Source: an uncultured Pseudomonadota bacterium (lineage in GTDB: Bacteria > Pseudomonadota > Gammaproteobacteria > Steroidobacterales > Steroidobacteraceae). From it: a stretch of 17,457 nt of DNA. This document shows positions 6,824 to 14,273 of this stretch, piece after piece. Position 1 is the first letter of the stretch. Every line of letters begins with the position of its first letter. Under the pieces are notes generated by a model. The model did no database searches. It was given only the letters and a program-made list of their open reading frames with translations, and had not been told where the DNA came from. The stretch spans positions 1-17,457 of the forward strand of contig CAIVYV010000368.1 in NCBI GenBank assembly GCA_903910215.1. The letters run 5' to 3'. Both the position numbers and the translations under genes were made by a program.

Positions 6824-7560
6824 TGCAGATCTCCTGCCAAGGATTGTACGGCGGCGAGCACGGCGAGGCCTGCCGTTTCCGTCCGCAGTACGCGCGGCCC
6901 CAAGGTGACCGGGTGGAAACCGGCAGTCACGGCGCGCGACTCTTCTTCCGGGTCGAGACCGCCTTCTGGCCCGATCAACACCGCCAACTCGGCAGGTCTC
7001 AGGATGAGAGCGCTCGCAATACCGATTTTTGCGTGAGGCGACAGCAACAGTCGCAAGCTCGGCAAGGTATTGGTCTGCCACAGTTGCTCGAGACTGCAAG
7101 GCGGCAAGATCTCCGGCAGGCGATTCCGTCCGCACTGTTCGCAGGCCGCTGCCGCGACGGCGCGCCAGTGCTGCCACTTTCGATCACCGCGATCATCATC
7201 GAGTTGCACGACACCGCGCATTGTGGCGACCGGAATAATTCGAGCGACACCGAGCTCGGTTGCCTTCTGGACGATGTAATCCATCTTGTCACCGCGAGCG
7301 AGACCTTGGATCAAGGTCACAGCCAAGGGCGACTCTCGCTCGATCGGCGAGTGTGCTTCGAGTCGCAGAGTGACTGCTTTCTTGGCGATGTTCGCGATCT
7401 CGGCCGAGTATTCACCGCCGCGGCCGTCGAATACCGTCAATGCATCGCCTACGCGCATACGCAATACGCGACTGACATGCGCTGATGCTTGCTCAGGTAG
7501 TGCGACGGTACCGTCCGTGTGAGCCTCCAAGTTGGGCACGAAGATACGGATGTCTCTCAT
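6820..7560 (-). CDS. rsmE: 16S rRNA (uracil-1498-N3)-methyltransferase
   Basis: This 246-residue SPOUT-class enzyme methylates U1498 of 16S rRNA in the assembled small subunit, using S-adenosylmethionine. An N-terminal PUA-like domain (about 1-70, with HVSRVLRMRVGD) precedes the trefoil-knot domain. Family signatures are QKATELGV (98-105), ACEQCGRN (139-146), LIGPEGGLDPEE (195-206) and LGPRVLRTETA (220-230). Length matches the family. The ATG at 7560 lies 10 bp after bioA. The pairing with gshB is common in gammaproteobacteria. Confidence 0.96.
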   Translation of the reverse strand: MRDIRIFVPNLEAHTDGTVALPEQASAHVSRVLRMRVGDALTVFDGRGGEYSAEIANIAKKAVTLRLEAHSPIERESPLAVTLIQGLARGDKMDYIVQKATELGVARIIPVATMRGVVQLDDDRGDRKWQHWRAVAAAACEQCGRNRLPEILPPCSLEQLWQTNTLPSLRLLLSPHAKIGIASALILRPAELAVLIGPEGGLDPEEESRAVTAGFHPVTLGPRVLRTETAGLAVLAAVQSLAGDLQ

Positions 7561-7570
7561 GATCGATGCT

Positions 7571-8932
7571 TCATGCGACCGCGAGGTCGAGTCCTTCGCG
7601 AGCCACGGCCACCATCAGTTCGATTTCCGATGGCGTCACGATATAGGGCGGCATGAAGTAGATCACGTTGCCCAAAGGGCGCAGCAGCACGCCGCGCTCC
7701 AAGGCGTGTCGATGGATTTGCAAGTGTCGTCGTTCACGCCAAGGAAAAGCCTCGCGCCGTTCGCGATCGCGCACGAATTCGACGGCGAGGATCATTCCAC
7801 ATTGCCTGATCTCGGCCACATTCGGATGTTGCTCGAAGGCGTTCTGTGCCGCGTTGCTCAAATGCGCGGCGAGCGACGCGTTCGTCTCGAGTGCGCGGGT
7901 GTTGTCGAAGAGTTCGAGCGAGGCGAGTGCGGCTGCACAGGCGAGCGGATTGCCCGCATAGCTGTGCGAATGTAGGAAGGCGTTGAGTTTGGTGTATTCG
8001 TCGTAGAAGGCTTGGTACACCATATCGGTGGTGAGTACGACCGACATCGGCATATAGCCCGCGGTGAGTCCTTTGGAGAGGCAAAGAAAATCGGGAGTAA
8101 TGCCGGCATGCTCGCAAGCGAACAGTTTTCCGGTGCGGCCGAAGCCCACGGCGATTTCATCGGCGATCAGGTGGATGTCGTGGCGATCGCAGAGTTCGCG
8201 CAGCAAGACGAGAAACTCGGCATCGTACATGCGCATGCTGCCGGCGCATTGCACGAGAGGCTCGACGATGATCGCGGCGATTTCATCATGGCGATCGGCG
8301 AAGAGTGTTGCGATCTCGGCGATACGTCGTCGTGCGACGTCGACAGCGGTCTCGTCCGCTGCGCGTTGATAGGCGTCGGGCGAGTTGACCGTGATCACAT
8401 CCATCAGCAGCGGGCGATAGATCGCCTTGTAGAGCTCCACGTTGCCGACCGCCAGAGCGCCGAGTGTTTCGCCGTGATAGCTATTGCTCAGCGTGACGAA
8501 GCGAGTCTTACGCGGCCGGCCGACATTTTGCCAATAATGAAAACTCATCTTCACCGCGACCTCGATCGAGGCCGAGCCACTATCGGCAAAGAAACAGCGA
8601 TCGAGACCCTGCGGTGCGCGGCGGGTGAGCTCTGCCGCTAACTTCGCCGCGGGTTCGTGCGTGAAGCCTGCGAACATGGCATGCGGCAGCGTCGCCAATT
8701 GGCGACTCACCGCTTCGTTGATGTGCGGGTGAGCATGCCCCCAAAGATTCACCCACCACGAGCTGATGGCATCGAGGTAGCGTTTGCCATCGGCGTCTTC
8801 CAGCCAAGCACCGCGCCCACTGCGCAGCGGCACCAGTGGCAACTGCGACTCGTGGTCCTTCATCTGGGTGCACGGGTGCCACACGTGGGCGAGGTCGAGT
8901 TCTCGCAATTCGGCAGAGGAGAGCGGCAACAT
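7571..8932 (-). CDS. bioA: Adenosylmethionine-8-amino-7-oxononanoate aminotransferase
   Basis: This PLP enzyme (453 residues from the chosen start) makes 7,8-diaminopelargonic acid in biotin synthesis, with S-adenosylmethionine as amino donor. Signatures are VWHPCTQMKDHE (17-28), SSWWVNLWGHAHP (57-69), SNSYHGETLGAL (149-160), ADEIAVGFGRTG (257-268) and the PLP lysine 287 in CLSKGLTAGYMP. The ATG at 8932 starts MLPLSS and gives the normal family length. The frame is open for 108 more codons upstream, but those overlap ampD on the other strand and look non-homologous. There is no clear ribosome-binding site. Other bio genes are absent; bioA beside rsmE is a known arrangement. It is the first gene of the eleven-gene minus-strand run. 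Confidence 0.96.
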   Translation of the reverse strand: MLPLSSAELRELDLAHVWHPCTQMKDHESQLPLVPLRSGRGAWLEDADGKRYLDAISSWWVNLWGHAHPHINEAVSRQLATLPHAMFAGFTHEPAAKLAAELTRRAPQGLDRCFFADSGSASIEVAVKMSFHYWQNVGRPRKTRFVTLSNSYHGETLGALAVGNVELYKAIYRPLLMDVITVNSPDAYQRAADETAVDVARRRIAEIATLFADRHDEIAAIIVEPLVQCAGSMRMYDAEFLVLLRELCDRHDIHLIADEIAVGFGRTGKLFACEHAGITPDFLCLSKGLTAGYMPMSVVLTTDMVYQAFYDEYTKLNAFLHSHSYAGNPLACAAALASLELFDNTRALETNASLAAHLSNAAQNAFEQHPNVAEIRQCGMILAVEFVRDRERREAFPWRERRHLQIHRHALERGVLLRPLGNVIYFMPPYIVTPSEIELMVAVAREGLDLAVA

Positions 8933-8959
8933 GTCTTTATTCTGGCATGATCGCGTTCG

Positions 8960-9532
8960 ATGACCGCAGTCGATCCCGTCACCGGCCTCCTGCTCGGCAC
9001 CCGTCAGGTGCTGAGCCCGCACTTCGACGCAAGGCCCACTGGTCAAGCGCCCGAGCTGTTCATCATCCACGGGATCAGTCTGCCGCCGGGTGAATACGGC
9101 GGTCCATGGATTGATCGACTCTTTTGCGGCAACTTGTCGGCCGTCGCCCATCCCTTCTTCGCCAGCATCGAGGGATTGCGTGTCTCGGCGCATGCCTTGG
9201 TGCGACGCGACGGTAGCGTCAGTCAGTACGTGCCGTTCCATGCCAGAGCCTGGCACGCCGGCGTCTCCGAGTGGCAGGGTCGCTCGGCCTGTAACGATTT
9301 CTCGATCGGCATCGAACTCGAGGGGGCGGATACCGAACCCTACGAGTTAGCCCAGTATCGCGCCTTGGCGGCGCTGATCGCCGCGCTGCTGCGCGCCTAT
9401 CCCTCGCTGTCAGCCGACCGCCTCGTGGGTCATTCGGATGTTGCGCCCGGGCGCAAGACGGATCCCGGCCTATCATTCGATTGGACGCGCTTGCGGACTG
9501 AACTCGCAGCCGTTTCGGGGGTTGATACATGA
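8960..9532 (+). CDS. ampD: 1,6-anhydro-N-acetylmuramyl-L-alanine amidase
   Basis: The 190-residue cytoplasmic zinc amidase removes stem peptides from anhydro-muropeptides during cell-wall recycling, and in many species it controls AmpR-dependent beta-lactamase induction. Zinc ligands are His 37 (FIIHGISLPPG), His 158 (GHSDVAPGRKTDPG) and Asp 168. Glu 119 in SIGIELEG and Lys 166 match catalytic residues of E. coli AmpD. The FHARAWHAG segment and loop GGPWIDRLF are also typical, and length is normal (E. coli 183). No signal peptide is seen, as expected. The gene is divergent from bioA with 27 bp between starts and has no strong ribosome-binding site. It overlaps the downstream transporter by ATGA. 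Confidence 0.96.
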   Translation: MTAVDPVTGLLLGTRQVLSPHFDARPTGQAPELFIIHGISLPPGEYGGPWIDRLFCGNLSAVAHPFFASIEGLRVSAHALVRRDGSVSQYVPFHARAWHAGVSEWQGRSACNDFSIGIELEGADTEPYELAQYRALAALIAALLRAYPSLSADRLVGHSDVAPGRKTDPGLSFDWTRLRTELAAVSGVDT

Positions 9533-10962
9533 ACGAGAATACGACCCGGCGCGAAGCGCCGCGCTACTACCCTTGGCTCGTGGCCGTGATGGGCATGCTG
9601 GCGCTGTTCTTATCGAACGGCATGACCGCCACTGGTATCACGATTTTCGACCCACCGTTGCTCGATGAATTCGGTTGGAGTCGGGGTGACCTCAAATTCA
9701 CCGACACCATCAAGTTCACGATGACGGCACTCATGGCGCCCTTCGTCGGCATCTTGATCGACAAGCTGAATCCGCGCTATTTGTTGATGGCAGGTTGCGT
9801 CTACCTCACGCTCGGTTACGTCGGCTACAGCATGCTGATCAACGGCGCGCCGCCGATGATCATCCAGGTGATCGCTATCGTCACCGCAATCGGCCTCGGC
9901 GGCATTTTGGTCGTAGCACTCGGTGCGCTCGCGCCAGGCCTTGGTCGCAACATCAGTATCGCCATTGCGGTGGTGTTCGCCGCGCTTGGCTTGTATGCGT
10001 TCTACACATCGTGGTCGGGCGATGCGCTCAAGCAGATCTACGTGATCCACCTGATGTTCTCACTGGCGCTCTCGGCTGCTGGTTCGATGTCGGTGATTTA
10101 TCTGGTCTCGAGCTGGTTCGTGAAGCATCGCGGGCTTGCGATCGGTATCGCGCTCGTTGGAACGAGCATGGGCAGCGCCATCCTGCCGAGTCTCAACCCT
10201 TATCTGATCGAGTCCTACGGCTGGCGACAGGCCTTTCTCTACAATTCTTTGATGCCGGTCGTGTTGTTCGTCATCGTGTTGTTATTCCTCAAAGGCACTC
10301 CGGCTCAAGCGGGTTATACAGCCGTGGGGCAGAGCGAGGCGGTGGGTGACCTCAAGCAGCATGGGCTCACCTTCAAAGAGGCGATTCGCACGCGCACTTT
10401 CTGGGCGATCGGCATCTCTGGATTCTTGGCCTACTACGCGATCTTCAGCTTTGTGCAGCACTTCGTGCTGCATCTGAACAAGGGCTTTGGTATGCCGCTG
10501 AAGGAGGCGGGGCCTTTGCTAGGGTTATTCAGCGTCGTCGCCATGGTGGCCAAGCTCGCTAACGGCTGGCTCGCTGACTATATCGATCGGCACAAGGTCT
10601 TTATGGGCTGCCTCGTCATCATGCTTGCGGGCCTCATCGGTCTTGCGACCATGAAGCGCGAGTGGGTCGTGATTTCGGCAGTCGTGATTGGTCTCGGTTG
10701 GGGCGGACTGTTCACGCTCTACAACATGCTGGCCGTCAACAATTTCGGCTTGCGCGAGATCGGTCGCATCAACGGTGCGATCAGTTTGATGGAGTCGGTC
10801 GGCGTGGGTCTCGGCAGTTGGGTGACCGGCGTGCTGTTCGATATCTACGGCAGCTATCAGATCGCCTTCATCATGCTGGCTTGCTGCCTGTTCGTCTCAC
10901 TCGTGGTCGGCACGCAGATCAAGAGCGAGGTCGACGAGCGCTCGCTCGCCGCGCCGAGTTGA
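9529..10962 (+). CDS. Major facilitator superfamily transporter, 14 predicted helices
   Basis: This 477-residue inner-membrane protein is an MFS carrier, closest by pattern to the monocarboxylate/OFA-type branch. The motif-A loop after helix 2 reads GILIDKLNPR (74-83), and WFVKHRGLAIGIALVGTSMG (196-215) followed by ESYGWRQAF is typical of the helix 4-5 region. The second-half equivalent of motif A is NGWLADYIDRH (345-355). By eye there are 14 hydrophobic segments rather than 12: two extra ones (about 111-136 and 142-163) sit between canonical helices 3 and 4. The substrate cannot be read from sequence. The start overlaps the ampD stop in ATGA, so the two are probably co-translated. It is not obviously similar to AmpG, the usual muropeptide permease. 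Confidence 0.88.
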   Translation: MNENTTRREAPRYYPWLVAVMGMLALFLSNGMTATGITIFDPPLLDEFGWSRGDLKFTDTIKFTMTALMAPFVGILIDKLNPRYLLMAGCVYLTLGYVGYSMLINGAPPMIIQVIAIVTAIGLGGILVVALGALAPGLGRNISIAIAVVFAALGLYAFYTSWSGDALKQIYVIHLMFSLALSAAGSMSVIYLVSSWFVKHRGLAIGIALVGTSMGSAILPSLNPYLIESYGWRQAFLYNSLMPVVLFVIVLLFLKGTPAQAGYTAVGQSEAVGDLKQHGLTFKEAIRTRTFWAIGISGFLAYYAIFSFVQHFVLHLNKGFGMPLKEAGPLLGLFSVVAMVAKLANGWLADYIDRHKVFMGCLVIMLAGLIGLATMKREWVVISAVVIGLGWGGLFTLYNMLAVNNFGLREIGRINGAISLMESVGVGLGSWVTGVLFDIYGSYQIAFIMLACCLFVSLVVGTQIKSEVDERSLAAPS

Positions 10963-10970
10963 TCAACTCG
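10955..10970. repeat. Perfect 16-bp palindrome between convergent genes
   Basis: CGAGTTGATCAACTCG is identical to its reverse complement and spans the stop codon of the transporter gene; its right end lies 6 bp from the stop of the convergent adenosyltransferase gene. As RNA it could form a 6-bp hairpin with a GATC loop from either strand. There is no T-tract, so it would be a poor intrinsic terminator, but its position at a convergent junction suggests a bidirectional transcript end or a protein-binding site. Confidence 0.5.
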
Positions 10971-10976
10971 CGTTGA

Positions 10977-11537
10977 TTAACCTGCGCCGCGATTGCGCTT
11001 CCAGATGACTTCGGCGCCGTTCTCGTGGCGTGCGAGCACTCGCGCGATCACGAATAGCAGGTCTGACAAGCGGTTGAGATAGCGGGCCGGTTCCGGGCTG
11101 AGCTCGGGACTGAGCGCCGCCAAACTCCAAACCCGCCTTTCAGCGCGCCGCACGATGGTGCGAGCGAGATGACAGGCCGCCGCCGCGGGACCACCGCCTG
11201 GCAAGATGAAATCTTTGAGTGGCGGCAATGGCTCATTGAACGCATCGAGTTTTTCCTCGAGACGCTCGGTGTGTTGCGCTTCGATCAGGCGCATACCTGG
11301 GATGCAGAGCTCGCCGCCGAGGTCGAACAGATCGTGTTGCACGCCGGTGAGACATTCATGGATATCTGCCGGCAAGTTGGGCACCGCAAGTACCATGCCG
11401 ATGGTGCTGTTGGCCTCGTCGACCGTGCCGTAGGCCTCGACGCGGGCATGGTCCTTGGCGACACGCGTGCCATCACCGAGGCCGGTCGTGCCGTCATCGC
11501 CCGTCTTCGTGTAGATCTTGCTCAAGCGGTTTCCCAT
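10977..11537 (-). CDS. pduO: PduO-type cob(I)alamin adenosyltransferase
   Basis: The 186-residue enzyme transfers the adenosyl group of ATP to cob(I)alamin, making coenzyme B12. It is of the PduO/MMAB family. The ATP-binding N-terminus is IYTKTGDDGTTGL (8-20), followed by EAYGTVDEANS (34-44). The later helices show LPGGGPAAAACHLARTIVRRAER (112-134), split here as LPGGGP and CHLARTIVRRAER, and RYLNRLSDLLFVIAR (152-166). Length is normal. No B12-dependent enzyme or cobalamin synthesis gene lies nearby, so the enzyme probably serves salvage. The gene stands alone, convergent with the transporter and divergent from the HisN-like gene, 45 bp away. The ATG at 11537 has no ribosome-binding site. Confidence 0.95.
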   Translation of the reverse strand: MGNRLSKIYTKTGDDGTTGLGDGTRVAKDHARVEAYGTVDEANSTIGMVLAVPNLPADIHECLTGVQHDLFDLGGELCIPGMRLIEAQHTERLEEKLDAFNEPLPPLKDFILPGGGPAAAACHLARTIVRRAERRVWSLAALSPELSPEPARYLNRLSDLLFVIARVLARHENGAEVIWKRNRGAG

Positions 11538-11544
11538 GCCGTTT

Positions 11545-11553
11545 AAGATACCA
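11545..11553 (-). promoter_or_regulatory. Possible extended -10 promoter for the adenosyltransferase gene
   Basis: Read on the minus strand, TGGTATCTT matches the extended -10 form TGnTAnnnT and ends 7 bases before the ATG at 11537. If used, transcription would start at or one base from the start codon, giving an essentially leaderless mRNA, which agrees with the absence of a ribosome-binding site. No convincing -35 is present, so confidence is low. Confidence 0.3.
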
Positions 11554-11582
11554 TCTGCATCGTCGTTGCCGAGGACGTTTTC

Positions 11583-12347
11583 ATGCCATCAGCCGAGTTG
11601 AAAGCCGCGCTCGAAGCTGCCGAAGCGGCGGCTGTCGTCATCCGAGAGTTGTACCAACGCAATCTCACGGTCGTGACCAAAGCCGACAAGTCGCCGGTGA
11701 CCGAGGCAGACGTGCGCGCCGAAGAGGCGATCCGCGCCGTTCTATCGGCGCGATTCCCAAGCTACGGATTTTTCGGCGAGGAAACGGGCCAACATGCCAT
11801 GGGCGCCGATCGGGTGTGGCTCGTCGATCCGATCGATGGCACGAAATCGTTTGTGCGAGAGTGCCCGTTTTTCTCGACACAGATCGCATTGATGCATGAA
11901 GGTCGCATGGTGCTCGGAGTATCCTCGGCACCTGCATATTGCGAGCTTGCCTGGGCCGAGCGTGGAGAAGGGGCTTGGCTCGGCGGTAAGCGCATGCAAG
12001 TGAGCCGTGTCGATAGCATCGACAGCGCGATCGTTTCGAGCGGCAACCTGAAAACATTGGCGCGCGATGAGCGCCGATGGCGCCGTTACGGTGATCTCGT
12101 CGCGAATGTGAATCGCATTCGAGGCTACGGCGACTTCGTGCACTACCACCTGCTCGCGCGCGGCGCGCTCGATGCGGTGGTCGAATCCGACGTCAATATT
12201 CTCGATATCGCCGCGCTGACGGTGCTCGTCGAAGAGGCGGGTGGCCGGTTCACCGATCTCGACGGTCAGCCAATTTCTTTGACGACGACGACGGTTCTGG
12301 CAACCAACGGCTTGCTACACGAGCCCCTGTTAGCTGCGTTGCGCTAG
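11583..12347 (+). CDS. Inositol monophosphatase-family phosphatase, probably histidinol-phosphatase (HisN type)
   Basis: This 254-residue Mg2+-dependent phosphatase has the family's metal sites: SPVTEAD (37-43), GEE (65-67), the core WLVDPIDGTKSF (79-90) and a C-terminal Asp 208 in NILDIAAL. The segment RGYGDFVHYHLLARGALDAVVE (180-201; key residues G181, Y182, G183, D184) and EEAGGRFTDLDG (217-228) resemble HisN, which removes phosphate from histidinol phosphate in histidine synthesis. CysQ (3'-phosphoadenosine-5'-phosphate phosphatase) and SuhB-type enzymes are alternatives, since substrate choice in this family is hard to read from sequence. The ATG at 11583 has GAGGA about seven bases upstream. 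No other his gene is in the window. Confidence 0.85.
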   Translation: MPSAELKAALEAAEAAAVVIRELYQRNLTVVTKADKSPVTEADVRAEEAIRAVLSARFPSYGFFGEETGQHAMGADRVWLVDPIDGTKSFVRECPFFSTQIALMHEGRMVLGVSSAPAYCELAWAERGEGAWLGGKRMQVSRVDSIDSAIVSSGNLKTLARDERRWRRYGDLVANVNRIRGYGDFVHYHLLARGALDAVVESDVNILDIAALTVLVEEAGGRFTDLDGQPISLTTTTVLATNGLLHEPLLAALR

Positions 12348-12356
12348 CTCGCGCAA
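12339..12356. repeat. Short inverted repeat at convergent gene ends
   Basis: TTGCGC and GCGCAA form 6-base arms around a 6-base loop. The left arm contains the last codons of the HisN-like gene and the right arm ends just before the pdxH stop. It could serve both strands as a transcript end, but there is no T-tract on either side. Confidence 0.35.
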
Positions 12357-12357
12357 G

Positions 12358-13062
12358 TTACGGTTGCAGTCGGGTCACAGACCACGGGCCCAGCGCCGTC
12401 GGCGGCGCATGTCGATCGGCGTTCGGTGCGAGCGTGCGAGTCCAACGAGCGCGATCGTGGATGCGCGATTCGCCCTCGATCCACAGTTCCACGGCTTCGG
12501 CGTAGACGTGATAACCGCCCCAGTGAGGTGGTCTCGGGATGTTGTCACCGAGACCCGCTGGTGCGGGTGTGTCTTCGGGGCCGGGGACGGGTACGCCGAA
12601 ACGCTTTGCCGTTTCTTCCACAGCGGATTCAAGTTCGGTGCGCGAGCCGACCGGTTGACTCTGCGCGCTTGCCCAAGCGCCCACACGTCGCTGCCACGGG
12701 CGCGAGCGAAAATAGGCATCGCTCTCTGCAGCCGGTGCCCGCACCACGCGACCCTCAATGCGAACCTGACGGTAGAGATGATCCCAGTGCATCACGATCG
12801 CAACGCGTGGATCGGCCTCGATCTCGTGGCCCTTGCGCGAGTCGTAGTTGGTGTAAAAACAGATGTAGCCCGGCTCGACCATGATCTCTTTGCAGAGCAC
12901 GACGCGGGCGGAGGGCTGCCCGCTGTGGCTGACACTCGCGACGACCATCGCGTTGGGATTCGGTTGGTCACGACGGCTGCGGGCCAATTCCAGCCACTCG
13001 TTGGCGGTGGTCAGGGGGTTGGTGGGCAGCGGATCGGGTAAAAATTGCACTGGAACGGGCAT
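12358..13062 (-). CDS. pdxH: Pyridoxamine 5'-phosphate oxidase
   Basis: The FMN enzyme oxidises pyridoxamine- or pyridoxine-5'-phosphate to PLP. From the ATG at 13062 it is 234 residues, close to the family norm. FMN and substrate motifs are PSARVVLCKEI (50-60), FYTNYDSRKG (69-78), RQVRIEGRV (98-106), YFRSRPWQRRVGAWASAQS (117-135), PPHWGGYHV (178-186) and ELWIEGESRIHDR (192-204), ending in the typical RLQP. Cys at 56 replaces the usual Leu of VVLLK. The frame is open up to 13125, but the extra 21 residues are unlike the family and occupy the divergent promoter region shared with tyrA. No obvious ribosome-binding site precedes 13062. Confidence 0.95.
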   Translation of the reverse strand: MPVPVQFLPDPLPTNPLTTANEWLELARSRRDQPNPNAMVVASVSHSGQPSARVVLCKEIMVEPGYICFYTNYDSRKGHEIEADPRVAIVMHWDHLYRQVRIEGRVVRAPAAESDAYFRSRPWQRRVGAWASAQSQPVGSRTELESAVEETAKRFGVPVPGPEDTPAPAGLGDNIPRPPHWGGYHVYAEAVELWIEGESRIHDRARWTRTLAPNADRHAPPTALGPWSVTRLQP

Positions 13063-13101
13063 GACCGCATGGTAACGCCAAGCCTTCGGACGCGCACCGT
13101 C

Positions 13102-13107
13102 TATAGT
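13102..13107 (+). promoter_or_regulatory. Possible -10 box upstream of tyrA
   Basis: TATAGT, five of six matches to the -10 consensus, lies in the 86-bp gap between the divergent pdxH and tyrA genes, 41 bases before the tyrA ATG. No good -35 hexamer is found at 16-18 bases upstream. It is the best promoter candidate for the plus-strand tyrA group. Confidence 0.35.
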
Positions 13108-13148
13108 AGGCAGCCGAGCACGCACTTTCCGGCACGACGAGACGATAC

Positions 13149-14261
13149 ATGGCGACTTTGGATGACTTACGCAAACACCTCGACGACATCGATCGGCAGC
13201 TCATCGAGCTGATTGCCGATCGGCAACGCACGAGCCGCGAAATCGCACGCGTGAAGCGCGCGACTGGCTACGCGACCCGCGATTACGGTCGTGAGCGCGA
13301 AGTCATACTCGGTGCTCGCGCCGAGGCCGAGGCCAAGGGCGTCTCGCCCAAGATCGCCGAAGATCTGATGCGGATGTTGATCCGTAGTTCGCTCACCACG
13401 CAGGAGCAGGCGAGCGTCGTGGCGGGCGGTTCTGGCTCCGGTCGTCGTGCACTCGTGATCGGCGGTGCGGGCAAGCTCGGCGGATGGTTCGCGGACTTCC
13501 TCGTTTCGCAGGGCTTTACGGTCGAGGTCAGCGACCCGGCAGGAACGCGACCTGGCACACTCGACATCGGCGATTGGCGCGACAATGAGTTGACGCAGGA
13601 TTTCATCGTCGTCGCCACACCGCTAGGCGTGACCGATGCCGTGTTGAGAGAGCTCGCCATGCGGCGGCCAGCCGGCGTGATCTTTGATGTCGGCTCGCTC
13701 AAGTCTCCCTTGCGCGCCGGATTGATGGCGCTCAAGTCGCACGGTTGCCGCGTGACTTCGGTGCACCCGATGTTCGGGCCGGATACGGAATTACTGTCTG
13801 GCCGACACGTCATTTTCGTCGATCTGGGGCATGCTGAGGCGCTCGAGCGTGCGCGCGAGTTGTTTGCGCCGACGATGGTCGAGCAAGTCACCATGACGCT
13901 CGACGAACATGATCGGCTCATCGCATACGTTCTCGGGCTGTCGCACGCGCTCAACATCGCGTTCTTCACGGCTCTCGCCGATAGCGGTGAAGCAGCGCCG
14001 CGCCTTGCGAAATTGTCGAGTACGACGTTCGACGCGCAACTCGATGTCGCCACGCGCGTGGCGCAAGAGAGCCCACAGCTGTACTACGAAATTCAGGCGC
14101 TCAATGATTACGGTGCGGAGTCACTCGAGGCGCTTGCCAAAGCGGTCGAGTCGATTCGTCGAGCGGTGTTGGCGCAGGATCCCGAGACCTTTAGTCAGCT
14201 GATGGGGCGCGGTCGCGAGTATCTCGAAGACCGTCGCAACCTGACTGCCAAGAGGGCCTGA
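13149..14261 (+). CDS. tyrA: Bifunctional chorismate mutase/prephenate dehydrogenase
   Basis: This 370-residue T-protein carries out two consecutive steps of tyrosine synthesis. Residues 1-90 form an AroQ chorismate mutase domain, with the helical start LDDLRKHLDDIDRQLIELI and IARVKRA. Residues 99-365 form prephenate dehydrogenase: a Rossmann loop GGAGKLGG (105-112), VVATPLG (154-160), VGSLKS (181-186), the conserved SVHPMFGPD (204-212) with the probable catalytic His 206, and GLSHALNIAFF (263-273). The order and length match enteric TyrA (E. coli 373). The ATG at 13149 is preceded by a modest GAGA. rppH follows 12 bp downstream. Confidence 0.97.
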   Translation: MATLDDLRKHLDDIDRQLIELIADRQRTSREIARVKRATGYATRDYGREREVILGARAEAEAKGVSPKIAEDLMRMLIRSSLTTQEQASVVAGGSGSGRRALVIGGAGKLGGWFADFLVSQGFTVEVSDPAGTRPGTLDIGDWRDNELTQDFIVVATPLGVTDAVLRELAMRRPAGVIFDVGSLKSPLRAGLMALKSHGCRVTSVHPMFGPDTELLSGRHVIFVDLGHAEALERARELFAPTMVEQVTMTLDEHDRLIAYVLGLSHALNIAFFTALADSGEAAPRLAKLSSTTFDAQLDVATRVAQESPQLYYEIQALNDYGAESLEALAKAVESIRRAVLAQDPETFSQLMGRGREYLEDRRNLTAKRA

Positions 14262-14273
14262 GCGCTCACGATC

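Noticed and set aside
6824..7177. A 118-codon N-terminal extension of gshB
   Set aside because: GshB begins with a well-placed ribosome-binding site at 6823; the extension is out of frame within rsmE.
8933..9256. A 108-codon N-terminal extension of bioA
   Set aside because: The family N-terminus begins at 8932; the extension lies opposite ampD and shows no conserved pattern.
12364..13041. A 225-codon plus-strand open frame opposite pdxH
   Set aside because: pdxH on the other strand has all its family motifs; the antisense translation resembles nothing.
13283..14053. A 256-codon minus-strand open frame opposite tyrA
   Set aside because: It is Ser/Pro/Ala-rich antisense translation within a complete tyrA.
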